Assembly (NCBI GenBank): GCA_964565805.1
Contig: CAZMGH010000007.1
Span: forward strand, 15,353 to 79,352
Direction: 5' to 3'
Length of the DNA: 64,000 nt
Source of the DNA: Catenibacillus sp964565805
GTDB taxonomy: Bacteria > Bacillota > Clostridia > Lachnospirales > Lachnospiraceae
Both the position numbers and the translations under genes were made by a program. Position 1 is the stretch's first letter, and each line of letters begins with the position of its first letter. Below, in pieces: positions 25,504 through 34,449 of the stretch. The notes beneath the pieces were generated by a model, which saw nothing but the letters and a program-made list of their open reading frames with translations, was not told the origin of the DNA and made no database searches.

Positions 25504-27588
25504 ATGAAGGTATACAAGACTCAGGACATACGAAACGTTGCGATCTTAGGACACGGCGGCTGCGGTAAGACGACCCTTGTAGAAGCTATGGCATATGCAG
25601 CTGGAGTGACAAAACGTCAGGGTAAGGTTGACGATGGAAACACGATCAGTGATTATGATAAAGAGGAAATCCGCAGAAAGTTTTCAATCAGCACATCCGT
25701 TGTTCCACTGGAGTGGGAATATTGGAAGATCAATCTTTTAGATACCCCTGGATATATGGATTTTGTTGGCGAGGTTGAGGAAGCCTTGTCTGCTGCTGAC
25801 GCAGCGATTATTGTAGTTTCAGGAAAAGCCGGTGTAGAGGCCGGGACTGTTAAGGCCTGGAACTATTGTGAGAAGTATGGCATCCCGCGCACGATCTTTG
25901 TGACAAACATGGACGATGAACATGCCGATTATATGAAGGTTGTTGAACAGCTGAGAGAGCTGTATGGCAAGAAGATCGCGCCTTTTCATCTGCCGGTCCA
26001 TGAGGATGGCAAGTTTACAGGCGTGGTCAATGTGGTTAAGATGGCAGGCCGCCGCTTTGTTTCCAGCGGTAAGTGGGAAGCAAGAGATATTCCTGAAGAT
26101 GTTCAGCCGGAGCTGGAAGAGTGCCGGGAAGCCCTCCTGGAAGCTGTTGCGGAAACCAGCGAAGAACTTATGGATAAGTATTTTGGCGGCGAAGAATTTA
26201 CTTTAGATGAGATCATTGACGCCCTTCGTATTAATGTTAATGAAGGCAGCGTTGTTCCTGTACAGTGCGGTTCCGGTCTGTTAGGTTATGCATCGGCAAA
26301 TCTTTTAACCACCTGCGTGGAATTTTTGCCGTCACCTATGCGTGACCATATTAAAATTTTTGGTAAAGATCCCAGAACAGATAAAGAGTACAACGTGGAT
26401 TACGACTCAAGACGTCCGTTTTCCGGCTATGTATTTAAGACCATTGTTGACCCGTTTATCGGCCGCTATTCACTTGTTAAGGTTTGCTCCGGTGAGCTGA
26501 AGAATGACTCTGTTATTTACAATTATGATAAAGACACCGAAGAGAAGATGAATAAGCTGTTTGTTATGCGGGGCAAAGAGGTCATTGAGGTTCCTGAGCT
26601 TAAGGCCGGGGATATTGGCGCTATTGCCAAGCTGAGCAACACAGCCACTGGCGATACATTATCCTTAAAGAGCGATCCTCTGGTCATTGACAAGATGGAA
26701 ATGTCCGCGCCTTATACATACAAACGCTATGCGGCAAAGAATAAAGGGGATGAAGATAAGGTTTCCCAGGCTCTGTCAAAGATGATGGAAGAGGATCTGA
26801 CCCTTCGTGTGTTTAATGACGCAGAGAATCATCAGTCTCTCTTGTACGGCATCGGCGACCAGCAGTTGGATGTGGTTGTCAGCAGACTGTTTAACAAATA
26901 TAAAGTAGAAATTGTTTTATCCAAACCGCGGATTCCTTACAGAGAAACTATCCGTAAGAAAGTTTCCGTTCGGGAAAAATATAAGAAACAGTCCGGCGGC
27001 CATGGCCAGTATGGTGATGTGGCTATGGAATTTGAGCCTTCCGGCGATCTGGAGACACCCTATGTGTTTGCAGAGCGGGTTGTAGGCGGCGCTGTGCCGA
27101 AAAACTACTTCCCGGCAGTGGAAAAAGGGATTGCCGAAGCTGTAAACAAAGGGCCGTTAGCCGGCTATCCTGTTGTTGGTATTAAGGCTACACTGTTTGA
27201 CGGTTCCTATCATCCGGTAGACTCCTCGGAAATGGCCTTTAAGACCGCGGCAAAACAGGCATTTAAGAGCGCGTTTATACAGGCATCTCCGATCCTCTTA
27301 GAGCCCATTGCTTCCTTAAGCGTTTATGTTCCGGACAGCTATACCGGCGATATTATGGGGGATCTGAATAAGCGCAGAGGCCGTGTTCTTGGCATGAATC
27401 CGACAGAATACGGCAGGACAGAGATCGTTGCCGATATTCCTCTGGCACAGCTTTACGGTTATTCTACAGATCTTCGGTCCATGACCGGAGGTCGGGGCGA
27501 TTTTGCGTATTCCTTCAGCCGCTATGAGCAGGCTCCGTCGGATGTACAGGAAAAGGTAATCGCAGAAAACGCAAAAGAAGAAAATTAA
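25504..27588 (+). CDS. fusA: Elongation factor G paralogue (EF-G-2 type)
   Basis: Translational GTPase. 694 residues: G1 loop GHGGCGKTT near residue 14, G3 DTPGYMDF near residue 83, then EF-G domains II-V, including GGHGQYGDVAMEF in domain IV and RRGRVLGM in domain V. The opening sequence and the lack of the usual HIDAGKTT loop place it with the second EF-G class rather than canonical EF-G. The G4 motif reads TNMDD rather than NKxD, so guanine recognition may differ. The start at 25504 has GGAGG at 25491-25495 and fits the promoter at 25414. It stands alone, not in an rpsL-rpsG-fusA-tuf operon. Confidence 0.85.
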   Translation: MKVYKTQDIRNVAILGHGGCGKTTLVEAMAYAAGVTKRQGKVDDGNTISDYDKEEIRRKFSISTSVVPLEWEYWKINLLDTPGYMDFVGEVEEALSAADAAIIVVSGKAGVEAGTVKAWNYCEKYGIPRTIFVTNMDDEHADYMKVVEQLRELYGKKIAPFHLPVHEDGKFTGVVNVVKMAGRRFVSSGKWEARDIPEDVQPELEECREALLEAVAETSEELMDKYFGGEEFTLDEIIDALRINVNEGSVVPVQCGSGLLGYASANLLTTCVEFLPSPMRDHIKIFGKDPRTDKEYNVDYDSRRPFSGYVFKTIVDPFIGRYSLVKVCSGELKNDSVIYNYDKDTEEKMNKLFVMRGKEVIEVPELKAGDIGAIAKLSNTATGDTLSLKSDPLVIDKMEMSAPYTYKRYAAKNKGDEDKVSQALSKMMEEDLTLRVFNDAENHQSLLYGIGDQQLDVVVSRLFNKYKVEIVLSKPRIPYRETIRKKVSVREKYKKQSGGHGQYGDVAMEFEPSGDLETPYVFAERVVGGAVPKNYFPAVEKGIAEAVNKGPLAGYPVVGIKATLFDGSYHPVDSSEMAFKTAAKQAFKSAFIQASPILLEPIASLSVYVPDSYTGDIMGDLNKRRGRVLGMNPTEYGRTEIVADIPLAQLYGYSTDLRSMTGGRGDFAYSFSRYEQAPSDVQEKVIAENAKEEN

Positions 27589-27594
27589 AGTTTA

Positions 27595-27636
27595 GGCCAC
27601 AGCCGTGGAAATTGACCACAGGCTGTGGCCTGTTTC
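27595..27636 (+). terminator. Terminator after the EF-G-like gene
   Basis: GGCCACAGCC at 27595-27604 pairs with GGCTGTGGCC at 27621-27630, followed by TGTTTC. Confidence 0.8.
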
Positions 27637-27662
27637 ATAAAAAAAAGGAGGGGATGATATTT

Positions 27663-28391
27663 ATGGCAACACCTCATAATGAAGCAGCACCGGGCAGCAT
27701 TGCAAAAACCGTTTTAATGCCCGGGGATCCTTTGCGGGCTCAGTATATTGCCCGGACGTATTTAAAGAATCCAGTACAGTTTAACTCTGTCCGGGGAATG
27801 TTAGGTTTTACCGGCACTTATAAAGACACGCCGGTTTCTGTTATGGGCTCCGGCATGGGCATGCCCAGCATTGGCATTTATTCCTATGAGCTGTATAAAT
27901 TTTATAATGTGGAAAATATTATCCGCATCGGCAGCGCAGGGTCTTACACTTACGATCTTCAGGTGATGGATATTGTTCTGGCAGAAAGCGCGTGGAGTGA
28001 ATCTACCTTTGCCATGGTCCAGGCCGGTGTAAAAGGACAGGTCCAGTATCCCACGCAAAGCTTAAATAATGTGATCCTGGAACAGGGGAAAGTGCTTGGC
28101 CTGACGTTAAATCCGTGCCGGGTTCATTCCAGCGATGTATTTTATCATGAGGATAACGTGGATGGATACAAAGAGTTTTATGAGAAATACGGCTGTGCCT
28201 GTGTGGAAATGGAAAGCTACGCCCTTTTTCATAATGCCAGGGTCCTTGGCCGCAGGGCAGCCTGTCTGCTGACCATTTCCGATTCCTTTGTGGATCATAA
28301 AGAGCTGACGGCAAAGGAGCGGGAAACCAGTTTTGATGATATGATGCGCATCGCTCTGGAGGCTGCCCGGGCCTGCGGGGGCAGTAGTTAA
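27663..28391 (+). CDS. deoD: Purine-nucleoside phosphorylase, DeoD type
   Basis: Cleaves purine (deoxy)nucleosides with phosphate to base plus (deoxy)ribose-1-phosphate in nucleoside salvage. 242 residues with MPGDPLRAQYIA near residue 20 (phosphate-binding Gly/Asp/Arg), RIGSAGSY near residue 88, and VEMESYALF near residue 180 (nucleoside-binding Met/Glu). The ATG at 27663 is 9 bases from GGAGGGG; an ATG at 27654 is only 2 bases away. It ends in a 4-base overlap with the convergent Fic-like gene: both stop codons sit inside TTAA at 28388-28391, leaving no room for a terminator. Confidence 0.93.
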   Translation: MATPHNEAAPGSIAKTVLMPGDPLRAQYIARTYLKNPVQFNSVRGMLGFTGTYKDTPVSVMGSGMGMPSIGIYSYELYKFYNVENIIRIGSAGSYTYDLQVMDIVLAESAWSESTFAMVQAGVKGQVQYPTQSLNNVILEQGKVLGLTLNPCRVHSSDVFYHEDNVDGYKEFYEKYGCACVEMESYALFHNARVLGRRAACLLTISDSFVDHKELTAKERETSFDDMMRIALEAARACGGSS

Positions 28392-28900
28392 TGCTGTGTT
28401 CCGATGATTTCTTGTACAACAGCTTTGGCGGCAAATTCTGAGAATATATCCATGTCCCGGCATGTCCGGGAATCTGTCAAAGCTGTGTCATAGCCCTGGA
28501 TGCGATTTAAGGAAACAGAAAGCTTTGGGTAGCCGCAGGCGGCCAGAAGATGGTTCATAAGTTCCTGGGCCAGCTCTTCGTTATGGCTGTTAAAAGGCGC
28601 CATATCCACCATGCGCTTATAGGCCATGGCAGCCAGTTCTATCGGATGTAGGGTATGTCTGGAAAATTCCAGCTGGCTGAAAAAATGGCTTACAAGATGA
28701 TCCAGGTCCTGAGGCTTTGGAAAATGATTTCCCGGCGCCGGGGCAAGGGGAATGGTCCGGTAGGTCGGCACGTCCTGTCCGGTAAGGCTGGCGTACATGG
28801 ATTTAAGATCTTTTTCACTGAGCTCCAGGTCTGGCTGACGGGAGACTGCCTGGGGTACATATAAATCAATCTGATCTAAAATCTGTTTTAATTGGCTCAT
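28388..28900 (-). CDS. Degenerate Fic-like protein
   Basis: 170 residues, acidic, cytoplasmic. The middle (about residues 70-140) follows the Fic fold closely: a segment HPIELAAMAYKRMVDMAPF in place of the usual helix leading into HPFxxGNGR, then ELMNHLLAACGYPKLSV, which matches the post-motif helix of Fic proteins (RLLMNLLLLRAGYP-like). The catalytic motif itself reads APFNSHNEE: His is replaced by Ala, the anion-binding Gly by His and Ser, and Arg by Glu. Ordinary AMP-transfer is therefore not expected. The first 60 residues are not recognised. GGAGGAA precedes the ATG. It could be a binding or regulatory relic, or a new activity on the Fic scaffold. Confidence 0.65.
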   Translation of the reverse strand: MSQLKQILDQIDLYVPQAVSRQPDLELSEKDLKSMYASLTGQDVPTYRTIPLAPAPGNHFPKPQDLDHLVSHFFSQLEFSRHTLHPIELAAMAYKRMVDMAPFNSHNEELAQELMNHLLAACGYPKLSVSLNRIQGYDTALTDSRTCRDMDIFSEFAAKAVVQEIIGTQH

Positions 28901-28961
28901 AGATGTTCCTCCTTATCTGGAATGTACAGCAGTTCAGATTGCTGACCTGTAATATAGCATG

Positions 28962-29004
28962 ATGATGATACCAGGGTCAAATCTTTATTTGACCTCAACA
29001 TCAT
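28962..29004 (+). repeat. Dispersed palindromic repeat, full copy 2
   Basis: 43 bases, outer arms ATGATG / CATCAT, inner GGTCAAA / TTTGACC, core GATACCAGGGTCAA. It is nearly identical to the copy at 14983-15025. It lies between two divergent genes (minus-strand Fic-like and plus-strand DUF5688-like). Confidence 0.82.
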
Positions 29005-29113
29005 AGCATAAAAGCAGCTGGATTGACAAGTCTTGCTTTCCCGGGATGGGGATGGTAAAATAAAGCAGTTATTGCTCAGGTGGTGAGCCGTAATATGCGA
29101 AAGAAAGGACAGG

Positions 29114-29632
29114 ATGATAGTGACAATTTATGAATTTGCGGTCTATATTGCCGGAAAAACCGATACGATCATTGCCCGGAGGTATGGAGTGACAAAGGTT
29201 GAGGTAACCGGAAGCCAGAACCGGCCGATGATCCATATTGTAAACGAAGAGTTTGCCATTGACCAGACCGTGCCGGTGGAGGGCCCATATAAAGACTTTG
29301 AGGCAAATAATGAAACTGAGGCAGATACTTATGCTGAAGCGTTGGCCTTTGAAGTGGAGTATGCTATGTTTGATGCCCTGACACTGAATCAGGATGTTTC
29401 CAGATACAAAGACTTTGCAGTTGCCGGAGAGATGCTTCATACAAAACTTCTGGATGTGGAACGGAGCCAGGGGATCATGGAAGGGGCTTTAGGGCGGAAC
29501 GTGGATGAATACAGTATTATGGTTTTGTACATTCATGACGGCCATACCAAAACCTTTGTGAATGAAGCGCTTGTAAAAGCCTGGGGCGTAGCGCCCGGCG
29601 CGCTGTTTATTAAAGCATCGGAAAATGCTTGA
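29114..29632 (+). CDS. Uncharacterised protein resembling the C-terminal part of DUF5688 proteins
   Basis: 172 residues, no signal or membrane segment. The layout, with an ERSQGIMEGALGRNVDEYSI block followed by IHDGHTKTFVNEALVKAWGV and a closing KASENA, is like the DUF5688 family of Lachnospiraceae (NTERN..LL....LDLAIVF followed by TNEHLKLWGV..EEL..AA). DUF5688 proteins usually continue well beyond that point, so this copy looks truncated at its C-terminus. The assignment is tentative. AAAGGACAGG precedes the ATG. Its stop codon overlaps the -35 box of the leuS promoter. Confidence 0.5.
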   Translation: MIVTIYEFAVYIAGKTDTIIARRYGVTKVEVTGSQNRPMIHIVNEEFAIDQTVPVEGPYKDFEANNETEADTYAEALAFEVEYAMFDALTLNQDVSRYKDFAVAGEMLHTKLLDVERSQGIMEGALGRNVDEYSIMVLYIHDGHTKTFVNEALVKAWGVAPGALFIKASENA

Positions 29633-29656
29633 CAAACCCCAGCTTTGTGATAAAAT
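29629..29656 (+). promoter_or_regulatory. Promoter of the leuS T-box transcript
   Basis: TTGACA at 29629-29634, TAAAAT at 29651-29656 (16-base spacing), with a TG one base before the -10 (extended -10). Confidence 0.82.
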
Positions 29657-29662
29657 TAATCC

Positions 29663-29963
29663 ATGCATTTGAAAATGTAGAAAAGGCAATGACGAGGAGT
29701 ATTAAGAACCGCCCTCATTTCAGAAAGCTGCCGGATGATGCGAGGCAGCATGAGATGTTCCCAACTCGCCTCTAAGCGTTGCAGGTGAAGTGTCAGGGCG
29801 GGTTCTTTGGCATGGGTAGTCTGCATCGGCTGATCCCCGTTACAGGATGACAAGTGTGTCAGGCCCTGCCTGGCAAATCAGAGTGGTACCGCGGAGCCGG
29901 AATCCTGAAGAATGTTCCCCTTTCGTCTCTGAAGCAAAAGCTTCAAAGACGAAAGGGTTTTTG
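29663..29963 (+). ncRNA. T-box riboswitch leader (leucine) of leuS
   Basis: Senses uncharged tRNA-Leu and lets transcription read through into leuS. The T-box sequence AGAGTGGTACCGCGG is at 29880-29894. Stem I begins at GACGAGGAGTA (29690-29700) and the 3' side of the specifier loop reads CAACTCGCCTCT, where CTC at 29765-29767 is a leucine codon followed by a purine, as expected for the specifier. The terminator is CCCTTTCGTCT ... AGACGAAAGGG followed by TTTTT, ending near 29963. The antiterminator would form with the T-box bulge. The specifier call rests on alignment by eye. Confidence 0.92.
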
Positions 29964-30037
29964 CTGTGACCACTGAGTAAAAGCAAGCCGCAGGCCCAAA
30001 GCGCGGCTCACAATATAGTAAGAAAGGAAAATTAATC

Positions 30038-32449
30038 ATGGCAAAACCATACAACCACAAGGTGATTGAAAAAAAATGGCGTGACCACTGGGAAAAGTAC
30101 CCGGTGAATGTGAATGATGGGAAAAAGCCCAAATATTACTGCCTGGATATGTTCCCATATCCATCGGGCAACGGCCTTCATGTAGGACACTGGAGAGGCT
30201 ACGTAATTTCTGATGTTTGGAGCCGTTATAAAATGCTTAATGGCTACTATGTGATCCATCCCATGGGGTGGGATGCTTTCGGCCTCCCTGCTGAAAATTA
30301 TGCCATTAAAATGGGTGTACACCCGGAAAAATCCACTGCGGAAAATATCGACAACATTAAGCGTCAGATCAAGGAAATTGCCGCTGTGTATGACTGGGAC
30401 ATGGAAGTAAATACTACAGATCCTAATTTTTATAAATGGACTCAGTGGATCTTTGTAAAAATGTTTAAGGCCGGACTGGCTTATGAGAAAGAGATGCCTA
30501 TTAACTGGTGTCCGTCCTGTAAGACCGGACTTGCCAACGAGGAAGTTGTCAACGGCAAGTGTGAACGGTGCGGCGCTGATGTAACAAAGAAGAATCTGAA
30601 ACAGTGGATGCTTAAGATCACAAAATACGCGGATCGTCTGTTAAATGACCTGGATAAGCTGGATTGGCCGGCCAAGGTTAAGAAAATGCAGACGGACTGG
30701 ATCGGCAAGTCTTATGGCGCGGAAATTGATTTTGCCTTAGATGGACGGGATGAAAAGATCACTGTGTATACCACACGTCCGGATACGCTTTACGGCGCGA
30801 CTTTTATGGTACTGGCGCCGGAGCATGCTCTGGCAAAATCTCTGGCAACCGATGACACACGTCAGGCTGTAGAAGATTATATTTATCAGACATCCTTAAA
30901 ATCTTCTGTCGACCGTCTCCAGGATAAGGAAAAGACCGGCGTATTTACCGGAAGCTATGCCATTAATCCATTAAACGGCGCTAAGGTGCCTATCTGGCTG
31001 TCCGATTATGTACTGGCAGATTATGGTACCGGAGCGATCATGTGCGTACCTGCCCATGATGACCGTGACTTTGAATTTGCAACAAAATTCAATATCCCTA
31101 TCATTCAGGTAATTTCTCCGGATGGCAAGGAAAATCCAAACCTGTCTCAGGCTTATACAGAGTCTGGTATTGTGATCAATTCCGGCGAGTGGACTGGCAT
31201 GGATTCTGCCGTATTAAAGAAAGAGGCTCCGGAAATTATTGAAAAACGGGGCATTGGCAAAAAGACGACGAATTACAAGCTTCGTGACTGGGTATTCTCC
31301 CGTCAGCGTTACTGGGGCGAGCCGATTCCAATCATTCACTGCCCCAAATGTGGCTGCGTGCCGATTCCGGAGGATCAGCTTCCCCTGCTTCTTCCGGAGG
31401 TAGAAAGCTACCAGCCCACAGGAACCGGAGAATCACCTTTGGCAGCCATTGATGAGTGGGTCAACACAACTTGTCCATGCTGCGGCGGCCCGGCAAAGAG
31501 AGAAACAAACACGATGCCTCAGTGGGCAGGGTCCTCCTGGTATTTCCTTCGCTATGTGGATAATAAAAATGACAAAGAGCTTGTATCCAGAGAAAATGCG
31601 GACAAATACCTTCCGGTAGATATGTATATTGGCGGTGTAGAACATGCGGTTCTCCATCTGCTGTATTCCAGATTTTATACAAAGTTCCTGTATGATATTG
31701 GCGTGATCGACTTTGATGAGCCGTTTATCAAGCTGTTTAACCAGGGAATGATCACCGGAAAGAACGGCATCAAGATGAGCAAGTCCAAAGGAAATGTGAT
31801 CTCTCCCGATGATCTGGTGCGGGATTATGGCTGCGATTCCTTAAGACTTTATGAGCTGTTTGTAGGACCTCCGGAACTGGATTCTGAGTGGGATGACCGG
31901 GGCATTGAGGGCGTTTACCGGTTCATTAACCGTTACTGGAATATGGTTATGGACAACAAGGACAAAAATATTGCGCCGACAAAGAACATGCTCAAGCTGC
32001 GTCATAAGATGATTTACGATATTTCCACCCGTCTGGAACAGTTCAGCCTGAACACAGTTATTTCCGGATTTATGGAATACACCAACAAGCTGACCGATCT
32101 TGCGAAAAAAGAAGGCGGTATCGATAAGGAAACCCTTGAAACCGCGGCAATTCTTATGGCTCCTTTTGCCCCGCATCTTGGTGAAGAGCTTTGGGAACAG
32201 CTGGGCCATGAAAACAGTGTCTTTGACAACCAGTGGCCAAATGCTGATGAGGAAGCTATGAAAGATGACGAGGTTAATGTTGCCGTTCAGATCAACGGCA
32301 AGGTTCGGGCAGTCATCCAGCTTCCTGCGAATGTTTCCAAGGAAGATGCTCTTGCAGCTGGCAAGGAAGCTGTTGTCGCAAAGCTGACTGGAAATATTGT
32401 AAAAGAAATTTATGTTCCCGGAAAGATCATTAATATTGTTATGAAGTAA
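30038..32449 (+). CDS. leuS: Leucyl-tRNA synthetase
   Basis: Charges tRNA-Leu. 803 residues, the usual bacterial length: HIGH-type motif YPSGNGLHVGH near residue 44, the CP1 editing domain (about 220-400, with TTRPDTLYGATFMVLAPEH), a zinc-type CPSC...CERC segment near residue 160, and KMSKS in IKMSKSKGNV near residue 580. GAAAGGAAA lies before the ATG. Expression is governed by the T-box upstream. Confidence 0.97.
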   Translation: MAKPYNHKVIEKKWRDHWEKYPVNVNDGKKPKYYCLDMFPYPSGNGLHVGHWRGYVISDVWSRYKMLNGYYVIHPMGWDAFGLPAENYAIKMGVHPEKSTAENIDNIKRQIKEIAAVYDWDMEVNTTDPNFYKWTQWIFVKMFKAGLAYEKEMPINWCPSCKTGLANEEVVNGKCERCGADVTKKNLKQWMLKITKYADRLLNDLDKLDWPAKVKKMQTDWIGKSYGAEIDFALDGRDEKITVYTTRPDTLYGATFMVLAPEHALAKSLATDDTRQAVEDYIYQTSLKSSVDRLQDKEKTGVFTGSYAINPLNGAKVPIWLSDYVLADYGTGAIMCVPAHDDRDFEFATKFNIPIIQVISPDGKENPNLSQAYTESGIVINSGEWTGMDSAVLKKEAPEIIEKRGIGKKTTNYKLRDWVFSRQRYWGEPIPIIHCPKCGCVPIPEDQLPLLLPEVESYQPTGTGESPLAAIDEWVNTTCPCCGGPAKRETNTMPQWAGSSWYFLRYVDNKNDKELVSRENADKYLPVDMYIGGVEHAVLHLLYSRFYTKFLYDIGVIDFDEPFIKLFNQGMITGKNGIKMSKSKGNVISPDDLVRDYGCDSLRLYELFVGPPELDSEWDDRGIEGVYRFINRYWNMVMDNKDKNIAPTKNMLKLRHKMIYDISTRLEQFSLNTVISGFMEYTNKLTDLAKKEGGIDKETLETAAILMAPFAPHLGEELWEQLGHENSVFDNQWPNADEEAMKDDEVNVAVQINGKVRAVIQLPANVSKEDALAAGKEAVVAKLTGNIVKEIYVPGKIINIVMK

Positions 32450-32464
32450 TGTTGTAAAGAAAAG

Positions 32465-32500
32465 TAGCGCGGATAGTGGAAGCATTGTCTGCGCTATTTT
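32465..32500 (+). terminator. Terminator after leuS
   Basis: TAGCGCGGATA pairs with TGTCTGCGCTA (two G-T pairs), followed by TTTTAGCG. Confidence 0.75.
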
Positions 32501-32628
32501 AGCGAAATGGTGTAAGAATACATGGAAATATGATCCGTGTGTTCAAACGCTGAAAATCGTTGATGAGCATATACAGGTGTTGTATGAAGAAAGTGAGTAA
32601 ATGAATAGAATGAGTGGAGGATTCTGAG

Positions 32629-34005
32629 TTGAAAAAGAATAAATATGAAATCGATATGTGTAATGGCTCGATCATGGATAAGTTGATTTCATTCGCGCTG
32701 CCGCTGATGCTTTCAAGTATTTTGCAGCTGATGTTTAACGCGGTGGACATTATCGTGGTGGGACGTTTTTCCGGCAGCCAGGCCCTGGCGGCAGTAGGCT
32801 CCACCACGGCCCTGATCAATATTTTTACCAATCTGTTTATTGGCATTTCCCTGGGGGCAAATGTCCTTTCCGCCAGATATTACGCAGCGGGCCGCGATAA
32901 GGAAATGTCAGAAGCTGTACATACAGCCATTGCCTTTGCCATTATCAGCGGTATTGTGATGGCGATTGTGGGCGTAGGCGTTTCCCGAGGCGCCCTGGCT
33001 CTCATGGACACCCCGGCAGATGTAATCGATCTGTCCGCGGTTTATATGCGCATTTACTTTTTAGGCATGCCATTTTTTATGCTTTACAATTACGGCGCGT
33101 CGATTTTAAGAGCTGTAGGTGATACAAAGCGCCCTTTGATCTTCCTTGCAGTGGCCGGTATGGCCAATGTGATCCTGGACCTTTTGCTGGTTATTGTTAT
33201 TCCTCTTGGGGTAGCCGGTGTGGCAATCGGTACAGTGGCATCTCAGATGATCTCGTGTATCCTTGTTCTGCGGTGTCTTTACAAAACGGAGGGCAGCTAT
33301 CAGCTGAGATTTTCAAAGCTTAAGATCCGCTGGAACTATCTGAAATGGATCTTCCAGGTAGGTATCCCGGCAGGCATCCAAAGCACGGTCATTAATTTTT
33401 CCAACGTTCTGCTCCAGTCCTCGGTAAACTCTTTTGGGTCCACCGCTATGGCCGGATATACGGCGGCCAATAATATCCTTGGATTTTTATATGTATCTGT
33501 AAATGCAGTGACTCAGGCCTGCATGAGCTTTACAAGCCAGAATTACAGTGTAGGCAAGCAGAAGCGTATTGACCGGATCCTTTTAGACTGCGGGATCCTG
33601 ACCGCAGGGATTTCTGTTGTCCTGGGTGTTGGAGCTTACGTGTTTGGTTCCCAGATTCTGACGATTTATACGACAGACCCGGAAGTAATCCAGTGCGGCC
33701 TTGAGATCTTGTCCATTACTACAGTGCCTTATTTTTTATGCGGGTTCATGGATCTGTTCCCCGGCTCCATGCGGGGCATGGGCCATTCCGGTGTTCCCAT
33801 GATCCTGTCCATTATTGGTACAGTGGGTACGCGGATCCTGTGGATTTACGCATTTTTCCCCCATAACCGGTCCTTATACTTTCTGTTTGTTTCCTATCCC
33901 GGATCATGGATCTTTACCATTGTTATGCAGGTGATCTGTTTCTGCTTTGTAAGAAGAAAGAGTATTCGGGAAATGAAAGCCGCGGGGGTTTATAATGCAG
34001 CGTAA
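32629..34005 (+). CDS. MATE family efflux protein (second)
   Basis: 458 residues, twelve hydrophobic segments. The N-terminal region SFALPLMLSSILQLMFNAVD and GRFSGSQALAAVGSTTALIN are typical of the NorM/DinF-like MATE branch of Firmicutes. It differs clearly from the first MATE at 21367, so the two are not a recent duplication. The start is taken as TTG at 32629, because GGAGG at 32616-32620 is 8 bases upstream and overlaps the alternative GTG at 32614. The end overlaps the start of the macrodomain remnant. Confidence 0.88.
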   Translation: MKKNKYEIDMCNGSIMDKLISFALPLMLSSILQLMFNAVDIIVVGRFSGSQALAAVGSTTALINIFTNLFIGISLGANVLSARYYAAGRDKEMSEAVHTAIAFAIISGIVMAIVGVGVSRGALALMDTPADVIDLSAVYMRIYFLGMPFFMLYNYGASILRAVGDTKRPLIFLAVAGMANVILDLLLVIVIPLGVAGVAIGTVASQMISCILVLRCLYKTEGSYQLRFSKLKIRWNYLKWIFQVGIPAGIQSTVINFSNVLLQSSVNSFGSTAMAGYTAANNILGFLYVSVNAVTQACMSFTSQNYSVGKQKRIDRILLDCGILTAGISVVLGVGAYVFGSQILTIYTTDPEVIQCGLEILSITTVPYFLCGFMDLFPGSMRGMGHSGVPMILSIIGTVGTRILWIYAFFPHNRSLYFLFVSYPGSWIFTIVMQVICFCFVRRKSIREMKAAGVYNAA

Positions 34006-34369
34006 ACATGATGAACAAAGACTTTTTCTGATCCGGGAGTTGCTGGCAGAAGAACCGGAATATAAAAATATCCACATCCCTGAGGATAAAAAAGGGCAGG
34101 AGGACCTGCTGCGAAGTCTGATGAATGTTCGTATGCCAAGACCTGTTTCTGAGAATTTCTTAAAGGTGCAGGATGAATATTTGCAGAAAGACAGGGATCT
34201 GAGAGGCGTGGTTGACAGTGAAAAATTGGCTCCAATAGGGGCCGATGAAAGGATCGCTGTTGAAACAGTGAAAAGCTTTTTGGATGAGAAAATGTCCCCG
34301 ATCCAGGTGATCTTTAATGTATTTAAGGACGTGGATCTTCAGATTTATGAAAATCTATTGATGCCCTGA
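33995..34369 (+). pseudogene. Protein-ADP-ribose hydrolase (zinc macrodomain) with the catalytic centre deleted
   Basis: The open frame gives 124 residues. Residues 1-65 match the N-terminal helical region of Firmicutes zinc-dependent macrodomain hydrolases (RLFLIRELLAEEPEYKNIHIP, LLRSLMNVRMPRPVSENFLK, VQDEYLQ). Residues 75-85 match the entry to the macrodomain (SEKLAPI), but the next residues (ERIAVETVKSFLDE, VIFNVFKDVDLQIYENLL) match the very end of that domain. Full proteins are about 260-270 residues, so about 140, including the ADP-ribose and zinc sites, are missing in frame. The frame is intact, so a short helical protein may still be made. It overlaps the MATE gene by 11 bases. Confidence 0.72.
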
Positions 34370-34449
34370 CAAGCTGTTCCAGGCAATCAGCGTCAATATC
34401 AGGCCAAAAACGCGGTGATCATGGATCAAGACTGAAAGAAGGTGATGAA

